The notes under the pieces: generated by a model
What the model saw: only the letters and a program-made list of their open reading frames with translations
What the model was told of the DNA's origin: nothing
Database searches by the model: none
Shown here: positions 52,269-63,619 of the stretch, piece after piece
Numbering within the stretch: the stretch's first letter is position 1
Layout of the letters: every line of letters begins with the position of its first letter
NCBI GenBank assembly: GCA_016790515.1
Contig: JAEUOY010000173.1
Span: 1-64,000, forward strand
Length of the DNA: 64,000 nucleotides
Direction: 5' to 3'
Source of the DNA: Burkholderiaceae bacterium
GTDB taxonomy: Bacteria; Pseudomonadota; Gammaproteobacteria; Burkholderiales; Burkholderiaceae_C
Made by a program: the position numbers and the translations under genes

Positions 52269-52318
52269 TCGTTGCCCTGGTCCGTACTGTTCCGGTGCCG
52301 CGACGCCATTGCCGCGGC
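52264..52318 (-). promoter_or_regulatory. ANTAR-binding RNA element (two A1/G4 hexaloop hairpins)
   Basis: On the minus strand P1 (52318-52297) has arms GCCGCGGC and GTCGCGGC with the loop AATGGC. After 19 nt, P2 (52277-52264) has arms GGGC and GCCC with the loop AACGAG. Both loops are six bases with A at position 1 and G at position 4, the known recognition pattern of ANTAR proteins. NasT, an ANTAR protein, is encoded just upstream. Confidence 0.85.
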
Positions 52319-52334
52319 CTTGAACACTCCCGTT

Positions 52335-52350
52335 TGCAAGCAACGTGCCA
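52335..52350 (-). promoter_or_regulatory. sigma-54 promoter of the nrtA operon
   Basis: TGGCACGTTGCTTGCA on the minus strand matches the -24/-12 consensus TGGCACG-N4-TTGCW throughout. Transcription should begin near 52324, six bases before the first ANTAR hairpin. Confidence 0.9.
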
Positions 52351-52381
52351 ATGGTCATTGCCTGGGAAGCACCGGCTTGGC

Positions 52382-52396
52382 GCACCGCCGGAGTGC
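52382..52396. promoter_or_regulatory. NtrC-like enhancer site
   Basis: GCACCGCCGGAGTGC fits the NtrC core GCAC-N7-GTGC and lies about 58-72 bp upstream of the predicted start. A further half-site, TGCACC, is at 52413-52418. Control by nitrogen limitation is implied. Confidence 0.7.
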
Positions 52397-52513
52397 GATG
52401 CTCATGCTGCACTGCACCATGCTGGGTCCTGGGCCGACGGCTCGCCCACGGCCTCGCAGAGCTCGGCCGCTCCGGCAGGCACGAACAGTCCTCAGCACGG
52501 TTCGTGTCCGGCC

Positions 52514-53119
52514 TCAGCCCAGCAGCGATTCGACGTCGATCACCCGTTCGGCCGCATCGCGCAGCTTCAGGCCCTTCTTCATCGCCAGGTCCTGCAGGAA
52601 GCGGTGCGCCTCGGGTTCGCTCAGGCCCTTCTTGCCCATCAGCAGGCGCTTGGCGCGGTCGATGGCCTTGCGGTCGGCCAGCTCGCTGCGCGCCGCGTCG
52701 AGCTCGCTGCGCAGCGCCTGTTCACCGGCGAAGCGTGCAACCGCCACGTCGATCACCGCCTGCACCCGCTCGGGCTTCAGGCCCTTGACGACATAGGCCG
52801 AGACGCCGGCGCCGATCGCGCTGTGCATCGTCGGCCGGTCGGGGTCGTCGGTGAACATCACGATCGGCCGCCTCGCGTCGCGGGTGGCGATCACGATGTG
52901 TTCGAGCACGTCGCGCACCGCGCTGTCGCTCTTGACGACGACCACGTCGGGCCGCAGCCGGGCCATCGCCTCGGGCAGCGACGCGTCGCCGGCGCGCACG
53001 CCCAGCACCAGGTGGCCGGCATCGGCCAGCGCGCCCGAGATCGCGACCGCGTCGTCCGAGGTCTCGGCGAAGGGGTCGGTGACGATCAGCACCGACAGGA
53101 TGGGTCCGTGGACGGCCAT
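52514..53119 (-). CDS. nasT: NasT-type ANTAR response regulator
   Basis: A 201-aa RNA-binding regulator. Residues 1-125 are a receiver-like domain (VLIVTDPFAETSDD, RPDVVVVKSDS). Residues about 130-198 form the ANTAR three-helix domain (ADRKAIDRAKRLLMGKKGLS, EPEAHRFLQDLAMKKGLKLR). ANTAR proteins stabilise dual-hexaloop leader hairpins and thereby prevent a terminator from forming. In other bacteria NasT is held inactive by the nitrate sensor NasS; no nasS is visible here. Start 53119 leaves a 74-bp divergent region to the DUF599 gene. Confidence 0.93.
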   Translation of the reverse strand: MAVHGPILSVLIVTDPFAETSDDAVAISGALADAGHLVLGVRAGDASLPEAMARLRPDVVVVKSDSAVRDVLEHIVIATRDARRPIVMFTDDPDRPTMHSAIGAGVSAYVVKGLKPERVQAVIDVAVARFAGEQALRSELDAARSELADRKAIDRAKRLLMGKKGLSEPEAHRFLQDLAMKKGLKLRDAAERVIDVESLLG

Positions 53120-53193
53120 GTTGCGCGGGATAGCAAGACATGCGCCAGCCGCGGCAGCCCGGTCCGAACCCGCCGACGCGACAATGGCAGGGC

Positions 53194-53910
53194 ATGAACA
53201 CCCTGCCGACGCTGTTGACGCTGCTGCCCTGGCCCGACTGGCTGGCGGTGGCGCTGTTCTTTGCCGGCTGGGTGGGCTACGCCTACTGGGCCAAGCGCCG
53301 GGCCGCGGTGCGGCCGGCGATCCTGGCCACCACCAACCAATGGCGGCGGCGCTGGATGCTGCAGGCCACCTTCCGCGAGAACCGCATCGTCGATGCGGCG
53401 GTCACGCAGAGCCTGTCGGCCAGCCCGTCGTTCTTCGCGTCGACCAGCATCCTGATCATCGGCGGCCTGCTCGCGGCGATGGGCAGCACCGAGAAGGCCA
53501 GCGACCTGGTGCAGGAGATCCCGTTCGCGGCCCGCACGTCGATGCTGGTGTTCGACCTGAAACTGGCGCTGCTCGCGGCGATCTTCGTGCATGCCTTCTT
53601 CCGCTTCACCTGGAGCCTGCGGCAGTACAGCTTCGGCGCGATCATCGTCGGCGCTGCACCCGAGGCGAAGCAGTTCGCCACCGATGCCCAGCGAGAGGCC
53701 TTTGCCGATCGCGCCGGCCGGGTGATGGGCCTGGCCGCCGAGACCTTCAACGACGGCCTGAGGGCCTATTACCTGTCGTTCGCCGCGGTGGCCTGGTTCT
53801 TCTCGCCCTGGGCCTTCATCGCCGCCACCGGCGCGGTGCTGTGGGTGCTGTACCGGCGCGAGTTCCACTCCGAGGTGCTGGGGGCCCTGCGCGACGGCCT
53901 GGATCTCTGA
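53194..53910 (+). CDS. DUF599 membrane protein
   Basis: A 238-aa protein with four or five hydrophobic segments and the DUF599 core: GYAYWAKRRAAVRPAILATT, NQWRRRWMLQATFRENRIVD, SPSFFASTSILIIGGLLAAM and FKRF-like FFRFTWSLRQYSFGAIIVG. Function unknown. Its stop codon directly abuts the stop of the convergent hydrolase gene (TGATCA), leaving no room for a terminator. Confidence 0.85.
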   Translation: MNTLPTLLTLLPWPDWLAVALFFAGWVGYAYWAKRRAAVRPAILATTNQWRRRWMLQATFRENRIVDAAVTQSLSASPSFFASTSILIIGGLLAAMGSTEKASDLVQEIPFAARTSMLVFDLKLALLAAIFVHAFFRFTWSLRQYSFGAIIVGAAPEAKQFATDAQREAFADRAGRVMGLAAETFNDGLRAYYLSFAAVAWFFSPWAFIAATGAVLWVLYRREFHSEVLGALRDGLDL

Positions 53911-54939
53911 TCAGCGGCTGGCCGCCGACGCCGCGATGGCCGGGAGGGCCGGGCCCCCGACCGCCGACGCGGCAGCGGAGGGCAACGCGGCGATGGCCAG
54001 GAAGGCCTTGACCTCGGCCACCGTGCGCTGCGGGTCCTCCTCGTGCGGCACATGCCCCAGGTCGTCGAACAGCACGGTCCTGGCGCCCGCGATGTCGGCG
54101 GCAAAGCGCTGCGCGGTCGCCGGCGGGATCAGGTGGTCGCGGCCGCCCCACAGGATCAGCGTCGGCGCGCTGACACCGTCCACCCGGGCCACCCCTTCCT
54201 TCGAAGACCAGGTCTGCGCCCGCTGCACCAGTGCGGCGCGGTTGCCTGCGCGCAGCGTCAGCTCGAAATAGCGGTCGACCAGCGGCTCGGTGATCTTTGC
54301 CGGATCGCCATACACCGCGCGCAGCCCCTGCACCACCAGCGGCCGCGGCAGCAGGTGTTCGGTGACATGGCCCAGCACCGGCAGGCGGGCGATCTGCCAG
54401 CCCAGCGGCACGTTCTTCGCGTCCAGCGGGTAGCCGGCCGCATCGACCAGCACCAGCTGCGCCACCCGCTGCGGCGCCAGCGCGGCGATGCGCCAGGCCA
54501 CCTCGCCGCCCAGCGAGTTGCCGGCGATGACGAACCGCGGCACCGCCAGCCGGTCGAGCACGTCGAGCACGAAGCGGGCGTAGTTCGGCCCGGTGTAGGT
54601 CTGGCCGGCGTAGCGGCCGGCGAACGGGCCGGTCAGGCCGAAGGCCGGCAGGTCCAGGCTGATCACCCGGCGCTGGCCGCGCAGCGCCCTGGTCCAGCCC
54701 TCCCAGGTGTGCAGGCTGGCCGAGGTGCCGTGCAGCAGCACGATCGGCACCGGGTCGTCGCGCGGGCCTTCGTCGCGGTAATGCACCAGCTGGCCGCCGA
54801 GGTCGAGAAACTCCGACGGCGGCGGCGCCCAGCGCGCGACCAGGGTCTCGACCGCGCGATCGGGTGCGCGCACCAGCGGCAGCGCCAGCGCCGTCAGCAG
54901 CAAAAGGACGCCGAACAGGCGGATCAGCAGCCCGGCCAT
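53911..54939 (-). CDS. membrane-anchored alpha/beta hydrolase
   Basis: A 342-aa protein with an N-terminal membrane segment (LLIRLFGVLLLLTALALPLV), then an alpha/beta hydrolase fold. The oxyanion motif is VLLHGTSASLHTWEGW, the nucleophile elbow AGNSLGGEVAW, the acid in LILWGGRDHLIPP and the histidine in LGHVPHEEDP, so the triad is complete. Esterase or haloperoxidase-like activity is likely and the substrate unknown. The C-terminal 25 residues are alanine-rich. It lies 3 bp downstream of trhO. Confidence 0.85.
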   Translation of the reverse strand: MAGLLIRLFGVLLLLTALALPLVRAPDRAVETLVARWAPPPSEFLDLGGQLVHYRDEGPRDDPVPIVLLHGTSASLHTWEGWTRALRGQRRVISLDLPAFGLTGPFAGRYAGQTYTGPNYARFVLDVLDRLAVPRFVIAGNSLGGEVAWRIAALAPQRVAQLVLVDAAGYPLDAKNVPLGWQIARLPVLGHVTEHLLPRPLVVQGLRAVYGDPAKITEPLVDRYFELTLRAGNRAALVQRAQTWSSKEGVARVDGVSAPTLILWGGRDHLIPPATAQRFAADIAGARTVLFDDLGHVPHEEDPQRTVAEVKAFLAIAALPSAAASAVGGPALPAIAASAASR

Positions 54940-54942
54940 GTT

Positions 54943-55683
54943 TCAGGCCGGTGCCAGGCTGGGTGCCAGCGCCTCGCGCCCGTCGAACACGAAACAGGCG
55001 CCGTGCCAGCCGGGCGCCCGGCCGCCCGTCTCCTCGAAGTACTTCAGGATGCCGCCTTCGAGCTGGAAGACGCTCGCCACGCCCAGCTGCTGCATCACCA
55101 GCGCCGCCTTCTCGCAGCGGATCCCGCCGGTGCAGTAGCCGACGATGGTGTGGCCGGCGAGCTCGTCGCGGTGGGCGGCCAGCGCAGCGGGAAAGTCGCT
55201 GAAGCGCGACAGCCGCCAGTCGACCGCGCCGTCGAAGGCGCCGGCATCGACCTCGAAGGCGTTGCGGGTGTCCAGCAGCCTGACCGGCCGGCCCTCGTCG
55301 CAGCGGCCCTGCGCGATCCAGCGCGCCAGCGTCGCGGCGTCGACCGCCGGCGCACGGCCCGCGGCCGGGCGGATCGCCGGCAGGTTCATCCGGATGATCT
55401 CGCGCTTGACCTTGACCTTCAGCCGCCGGAACGGCTGCGTCTCGCTCCAGCTCTGCTTGACCGCCAGGCCGGCGAAGCGCGGGTCGCTGCGCAGCATCTC
55501 GAGCCAACTGGCCACGGCGTCGGGCGGCCCGGCCAGGCACAGGTTGATGCCCTCCTCGGCCAGCAGCACGGTGCCCTTCAGGCCGCCGTCCCCAGCCTGC
55601 TGAAACAGCCGCTCGCGCAACCGTCCCAGGTCGTCCAGCGGCACGAAGCGGTAGGCGGCAATGTTCAGGACACGATCGGTCAT
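54943..55683 (-). CDS. trhO: tRNA uridine-34 hydroxylase, rhodanese type
   Basis: A 246-aa TrhO (YceA) protein that hydroxylates U34 of tRNAs using O2. The N-terminal acylphosphatase-like domain has LKGTVLLAEEGINLCLAGPP, and the rhodanese domain has LLDTRNAFEVDAGAFDGAVD. The active-site loop is YCTGGIRCEKAA with C184 and C190. It is somewhat short compared with the E. coli protein because the C-terminal cysteine-rich tail is absent. It is divergent from dnaE. Confidence 0.9.
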   Translation of the reverse strand: MTDRVLNIAAYRFVPLDDLGRLRERLFQQAGDGGLKGTVLLAEEGINLCLAGPPDAVASWLEMLRSDPRFAGLAVKQSWSETQPFRRLKVKVKREIIRMNLPAIRPAAGRAPAVDAATLARWIAQGRCDEGRPVRLLDTRNAFEVDAGAFDGAVDWRLSRFSDFPAALAAHRDELAGHTIVGYCTGGIRCEKAALVMQQLGVASVFQLEGGILKYFEETGGRAPGWHGACFVFDGREALAPSLAPA

Positions 55684-55757
55684 CGGCGGGATTGTAGGAA
55701 TCGGCCGCGAGTCGGCCGGGCGTCGACAGGTGGGAGGGCCTCCCTACAATCGCGAGG

Positions 55758-59330
<3,573 letters not shown>

Positions 59331-59434
59331 AGGCCGGCACTGACAAATCCTTACCGGCGCGGCAGACAACCGCGGCGGGCGGTGCGGCGTTGAACCTTCG
59401 GCACCGGCGCCCCTGCCGGTGAAGGACGCTCGAA

Positions 59435-59833
59435 ATGATCCTCGACAACCGCTCGTGGCCTGCCGCTTCGGCGCTGGCCGCCGTGCTGCTGGCGGTAGCG
59501 CCGGCGCACGCTGCCGACGTCGATGTCGGCGTGTCGATCGGCTTCAGCCAGCCGGGCGTCTACGGCCGCATCGACATCGGCACCTACCCGCAGCCGCAGG
59601 TGATCGTGGCCCAGCCGGTGATCATCCACAAGCCGGCCCGCGTGCCGCCGCCGGTCTACCTGTGGGTGCCGCCCGGCCACCAGAAGCACTGGAAGAAGCA
59701 CTGCAAGGAGTACGGCGCCTGCGGCGTGCCGGTGTACTTCGTCAAGGACGAGTGGTACCAGCAGACGGTGGTGCATGGCAAGGGCGGCGGCGAGGGCAAG
59801 GGTCACGGCAAGGGCCACGACAAGGGCCGCTGA
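59435..59833 (+). CDS. small exported basic protein
   Basis: A 132-aa protein with a signal peptide (SALAAVLLAVAPAHA, cut near residue 27). A mature region of short strands (DVDVGVSIGFSQPGVYGRID) and a proline-rich turn follow, then a basic cysteine-containing part (HQKHWKKHCKEYGACGVPVY, FVKDEWYQQ) ending in Gly/Lys/His repeats (GKGHGKGHDKGR). Such proteins are frequent in Burkholderiales and have no known function. The His/Lys tail could bind metal. Confidence 0.68.
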   Translation: MILDNRSWPAASALAAVLLAVAPAHAADVDVGVSIGFSQPGVYGRIDIGTYPQPQVIVAQPVIIHKPARVPPPVYLWVPPGHQKHWKKHCKEYGACGVPVYFVKDEWYQQTVVHGKGGGEGKGHGKGHDKGR

Positions 59834-59877
59834 GCGGCAGACGTGGCCGCTACGCGCGGCCGGCAGGGACACGGCCC

Positions 59878-61143
59878 ATGTCCGATCCGGCGACCACCGC
59901 GCTGCTGCTCGGCGGCGGAGGCGCCCGCGCGGCCTACCAGGTCGGCGTGCTGCAGGCGATCGCCCGCCTGCGCCGGGAGGTGGCGGCCGACGCGCTCGGC
60001 GGCCCGTTCGCGCTGATCTGCGGCACCTCGGCCGGGGCGATCAACGCCGCCGCGCTGGCCTGTCACGCCGACGACTTCGACGGTGCCGTCGACCGCCTGG
60101 TCGCGGTGTGGCAGGACTTCCGGGCCGCCCAGGTCTACCGGGCCGATGCGCCGGGCCTGATGCGCAGCGGTGCACAGTGGCTCACGATGCTGGCCTTCGG
60201 CTGGGCGCTGAGCCGGTTCCGCCTGGCCCAGCCGCGATCGCTGCTGGACAATTCGCCGCTGCGCGAGCTGCTGGCGCAGATGGTGCCGCTCGAGCGGCTG
60301 CCCGCACTGCTGGCAGGCGGGCAGCTGCGGGCGCTGGCGATCACCGCATCGGGCTACGGCAGCGGCGACCACGTCACCTTCTACCAGGCCGCCGGCGGCG
60401 CCGCGCCCTGGGTGCGATCGATGCGCCAGGCACTGCCGGCCCGCCTGAGCCACGAGCACCTGCTCGCCTCGTCGGCGATCCCCTTCGTGTTCCCGGCGGT
60501 CGAACTCGACCGAGACGGCCGTCGCGAGTGGTTCGGCGACGGGTCGATGCGGCAGATCGCGCCGATCGCGCCGGCGATCCACCTCGGCGCGCAGCGGGTG
60601 CTGGTGATCGGTGCCGGCCGCATGAACGAGCCGCCGGGGCGCCGGGTCGACAGCGCCGGCTATCCCAGCCTGGCGCAGATCGGCGGCCATGCGCTGTCGG
60701 GCATCTTCCTCGATGCGCTGATGCTCGACATCGAGCGCCTGGAGCGCATCAACCGCACACTCGCGCTGCTGCCCGACGACCAGCGCCGGGCCACGCCGCT
60801 GCGTCCGGTGCAGGCGCTGGTGATCGCGCCGAGCCGGCGGCTGGACGACCTGGCGGCCGAGCACATCGACGCGCTGCCGCGGCCGGTGCGCGTGATGCTC
60901 GGCGGCGTGGGCGTGCGCAGCCGGCGCTCGCGCCACGATCCGCGCGGCAGCGCGCTGGCCAGCTACCTGCTGTTCGAATCGCGCCACACCCGGGCCCTGA
61001 TCGCGCTGGGGCGGGCCGACACGCTGGCGCGGCGCGAGGAAGTGCGGGCGTTCTTCGGCTGGCCGCAGCGGCGCGTCAGCCCGGCTTGCAGCACTCGAAC
61101 TCCCACAGCAGGTGGCTCAGCCGGCCCTTGCGCCGGTAGTTGA
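59878..61143 (+). CDS. patatin-like phospholipase
   Basis: A 421-aa lipid acyl hydrolase with the Ser-Asp dyad of patatins. The oxyanion loop is LLGGGGARAAYQVGVLQAI, the nucleophile S51 is in CGTSAGAINAAA, and the aspartate is in EWFGDGSMRQ. The C-terminal region (about 330-400) is typical of the bacterial DUF3336-lacking type. The last 22 codons overlap the end of a convergent methyltransferase gene and read as antisense, so the natural C-terminus is unusual. No signal peptide. Confidence 0.88.
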   Translation: MSDPATTALLLGGGGARAAYQVGVLQAIARLRREVAADALGGPFALICGTSAGAINAAALACHADDFDGAVDRLVAVWQDFRAAQVYRADAPGLMRSGAQWLTMLAFGWALSRFRLAQPRSLLDNSPLRELLAQMVPLERLPALLAGGQLRALAITASGYGSGDHVTFYQAAGGAAPWVRSMRQALPARLSHEHLLASSAIPFVFPAVELDRDGRREWFGDGSMRQIAPIAPAIHLGAQRVLVIGAGRMNEPPGRRVDSAGYPSLAQIGGHALSGIFLDALMLDIERLERINRTLALLPDDQRRATPLRPVQALVIAPSRRLDDLAAEHIDALPRPVRVMLGGVGVRSRRSRHDPRGSALASYLLFESRHTRALIALGRADTLARREEVRAFFGWPQRRVSPACSTRTPTAGGSAGPCAGS

Positions 61144-61675
61144 AGCGCCGGAACCGCTGGTGCAGCGTCAGCGTCGTGCCGGCCTCCCAGCTGTCGCGCG
61201 ACACCACCCATTCGACCCGTCGGGCGCTGAAGTCGCCGCTGAAGCCGTACATCCGCCCCAGCGGATCGGGCCCGGTGAAGTACAGGTGGGTCTGCTCGGT
61301 GATGATGTTGACGTGGGTGGGATCCTGGAACGCCTGCTCCGACGGGTAGCAGGGTGTCAGCGCCCACAGCCGCCCGCCCGGGCGCAGCACGCGGGAGATC
61401 TCGTTCATCAGTTCGATGAACGGAAAACGCGTGCTGCGGCCGTCCGCGGTGGCCAGCACACGGGGCACGTGCTCGATCAGGTCGAACGCCGAGACCGAAT
61501 CGAAGTGGCTGTCGGCAAACGGGATCGGCTCGAGCGTCAGGTTGGCCCGCACGATGGTGGCGCCGGGTTGCTCGCGCGCCGCGATGTCGACACCGAAGAG
61601 TTCGTCGCGCCGGTAGGGGTTGCGCGGCACCGGGCCGCAGCCCAGGTCGAGGTGGCGGGTGCTGGGGCGGGCCAT
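61076..61675 (-). CDS. SAM-dependent methyltransferase of the glycan cluster
   Basis: A 199-aa class I methyltransferase. Motif I is HLDLGCGPVPRNPYRRDELF, and later motifs are VSAFDLIEHVPRVL and VLRPGGRLWALTPCYPSEQA. It lies in a minus-strand cluster with glycosyltransferases, so a sugar or polysaccharide target is plausible. AAGGATCC supports the ATG at 61675. An ATG at 61720 overlapping the upstream stop (ATGA) would give 214 residues and cannot be excluded. Its 3' end overlaps the patatin gene by 68 bp. Confidence 0.8.
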   Translation of the reverse strand: MARPSTRHLDLGCGPVPRNPYRRDELFGVDIAAREQPGATIVRANLTLEPIPFADSHFDSVSAFDLIEHVPRVLATADGRSTRFPFIELMNEISRVLRPGGRLWALTPCYPSEQAFQDPTHVNIITEQTHLYFTGPDPLGRMYGFSGDFSARRVEWVVSRDSWEAGTTLTLHQRFRRFNYRRKGRLSHLLWEFECCKPG

Positions 61676-61716
61676 GGATCCTTCGGAATGCAGCGGTCGC
61701 GATCGATGAGAGGCGT

Positions 61717-62547
61717 TCATTGTCGGCGCCACCAGCGCGCCAGCGCCAGCCGCAGGCGCAGCCGCAGCGTGCGGCGGTCGTTCATGCCCAGGCGCCGGCG
61801 CTTGTCCAGGATCGCCGCGGCGGTGTCGAGCCGGCCCAGCGCGATCAGCGTGGCGCACAGGTCGTGGGCATCCAGGCCGCGCGCCAGGCTGTCGGGCAGG
61901 CCGCGCACCAGCGCATGCAGTTCGTCGGCCGGCATCACCCGATGCAGGTTGAACAGCCCGTGAAAGCCGAAGGTCGGCCCGCCGGGCGGCAGCCGCTCAT
62001 AGGCGAACCGTGCGGCCAGCTCGACCGGCGCGAAGCGGATGCCGTGCTCGCCTTCGAGCCGCGGCCGGTTGTCGTGGCAGATGCAGGTGTCTTCGGGATG
62101 GCGCACGAGCATCGCCGGATCCATCAGCGCCTGCAGCAGCCGGCGGCTGCGCAGCGAAAAGCCGCCGTTGCCCACGGCACGCTCGGGCGGCTGGTTGCGC
62201 AGCGGCGCGCCGATGTAGTCGTACTGCAGGAAGGCCGGATCCCACTGCGAGGCATCGAGCACGAAGCCGTCCCACTGCACCACCAGCAGGTGCGGGCTGG
62301 CGACGTGGGGCAGCAGCCCGCGCAGCATGAACTCGGAGTAGGCCGGCACCGAATCGACCTGCAGCGGCAGCACGCGAATGCCTGCAGGCGGCTGCGGCAC
62401 CCGGGACGGATCGCTGAAGAGCAGGGCGTCGGCAAAGTCCACCTGTTCGCGGCAGCGCTGCATCGCGGCGATGCCCAGCTCGGGCGTGCGCGTGTCGACG
62501 CAGACCAGCGTGACCTCGGGCAGCGATAGCCGCGACAGGCCCGTCAT
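61717..62547 (-). CDS. DUF5672-family protein (glycan cluster)
   Basis: A 276-aa protein with the DUF5672 pattern: VTLVCVDTRTPELGIAAMQR, VQWDGFVLDASQWDPAFLQY, DYIGAPLRNQPPERAVGNGG and FSLRSRRLLQAL. The family sits among glycosyltransferases and is thought to be one, but activity is unproven. A C-terminal basic helix follows. Its start overlaps the stop of the preceding glycosyltransferase (ATGA). Confidence 0.82.
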   Translation of the reverse strand: MTGLSRLSLPEVTLVCVDTRTPELGIAAMQRCREQVDFADALLFSDPSRVPQPPAGIRVLPLQVDSVPAYSEFMLRGLLPHVASPHLLVVQWDGFVLDASQWDPAFLQYDYIGAPLRNQPPERAVGNGGFSLRSRRLLQALMDPAMLVRHPEDTCICHDNRPRLEGEHGIRFAPVELAARFAYERLPPGGPTFGFHGLFNLHRVMPADELHALVRGLPDSLARGLDAHDLCATLIALGRLDTAAAILDKRRRLGMNDRRTLRLRLRLALARWWRRQ

Positions 62548-63617
62548 GGACCGACCAGCGCGCGGTACAGCGCGATGTGGGCCTCGGCACACCGGGCCCA
62601 CGAGAACCCGCGCGCGTGGGCGACGATGGCCTCGGCGCGCCCCGGCGCCGCATCGGCGGCCAGCCCGGCCTCGACCACCGAGCGCATCGCCGCGCCGTCG
62701 AAGCCGTCGAAGTAATGCGCCACCGCGCCGCCGACCTCGGGCAGCGAGGTCAGGCGCGACAGGAACACCGGCTTGCCGAAGTGCATCGCCTCGATCGGCG
62801 GCAGGCCGAAGCCCTCGGCCAGCGACGGGAACAGGAAGCCGCGGCAGCCGGCGTACAGCGCCGCCTTCTGGCCGACACTCAGGTCGAGCTGCATCACCAC
62901 GTTGCGCAGGCCGCGCGCGGCGATCAGCCGGCGCACCTCGTCGGTGTAGGTGCTGGTCGCGCCGGCCAGCACGATGCGCTGCCCGGGCCAGGCGTCGGCC
63001 AGCGCCAGCAGCGCGACGATGTTCTTGCTCGGCGCCATCCGGCTGACGTGCAGCAGGTAGGGCGGGCCGTCGCTGATGCCGGTGACCGGCTCGCGCGGCA
63101 CCGCGCTCAGGTCGGTGGCGCCGTTGTGGATCACCTGCAGCGGCACCGGCACCGGGGCCAACTCGCGCAAGATGTCCTGCGCCACATGGTGGGTGATCGC
63201 GATCGCCGCGTCGCAGCGCGCCAGCCGACGGCGCTGGCGCTGGCGGTAGCGCTCGACCTTGTCGGCGCTCTTCGAATGCAGGAAGTTCAGGTCGTGCACC
63301 GTCTCGACCAGCCGCCGCGTGCCCAGCGGCGCGCGCAGCCGGTTGTGCTGGTGCAGCAGGTGCCACAGTGCAAAGCGCGTCGCGCGCAGGTGCAGCCAGC
63401 GCTGGGTGGTGTGGGTCGCCAGGTAGCCGACCTGCTCGCCGAACACGCCGTGGAACTGGCGCGGCAGGTGGAAGTGCAGCTGCCAGCCGAATTCGTCGCG
63501 CAGCCGCGCTGCCTGCGCCGCCAGCGCCCCGCCCAGCTGGCGCGAGAACTCGCCCAGGCCGTCGTGCCAGTGCGACAGCCGGCCCAGGCTCAAGCCGATG
63601 TGGCGGGGCGCCGGCAT
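62544..63617 (-). CDS. glycosyltransferase family 4 (GT-B fold)
   Basis: A 357-aa glycosyltransferase. The acceptor-side domain has GLSLGRLSHWHDGLGEFSRQ and LVETVHDLNFLHSKSADKVE. The donor-side domain has YLLHVSRMAPSKNIVALLAL and the GT4 EX7E-type motif in SLAEGFGLPPIEAMHFGKPV. The sugar is unknown. ATG 63617 (MPAPRHIGLS) is used because an earlier codon at 63737 would run through the gene upstream. The coupled stop-start overlaps place it in an operon with the DUF5672 gene. Confidence 0.88.
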   Translation of the reverse strand: MPAPRHIGLSLGRLSHWHDGLGEFSRQLGGALAAQAARLRDEFGWQLHFHLPRQFHGVFGEQVGYLATHTTQRWLHLRATRFALWHLLHQHNRLRAPLGTRRLVETVHDLNFLHSKSADKVERYRQRQRRRLARCDAAIAITHHVAQDILRELAPVPVPLQVIHNGATDLSAVPREPVTGISDGPPYLLHVSRMAPSKNIVALLALADAWPGQRIVLAGATSTYTDEVRRLIAARGLRNVVMQLDLSVGQKAALYAGCRGFLFPSLAEGFGLPPIEAMHFGKPVFLSRLTSLPEVGGAVAHYFDGFDGAAMRSVVEAGLAADAAPGRAEAIVAHARGFSWARCAEAHIALYRALVGP

Positions 63618-63619
63618 GT

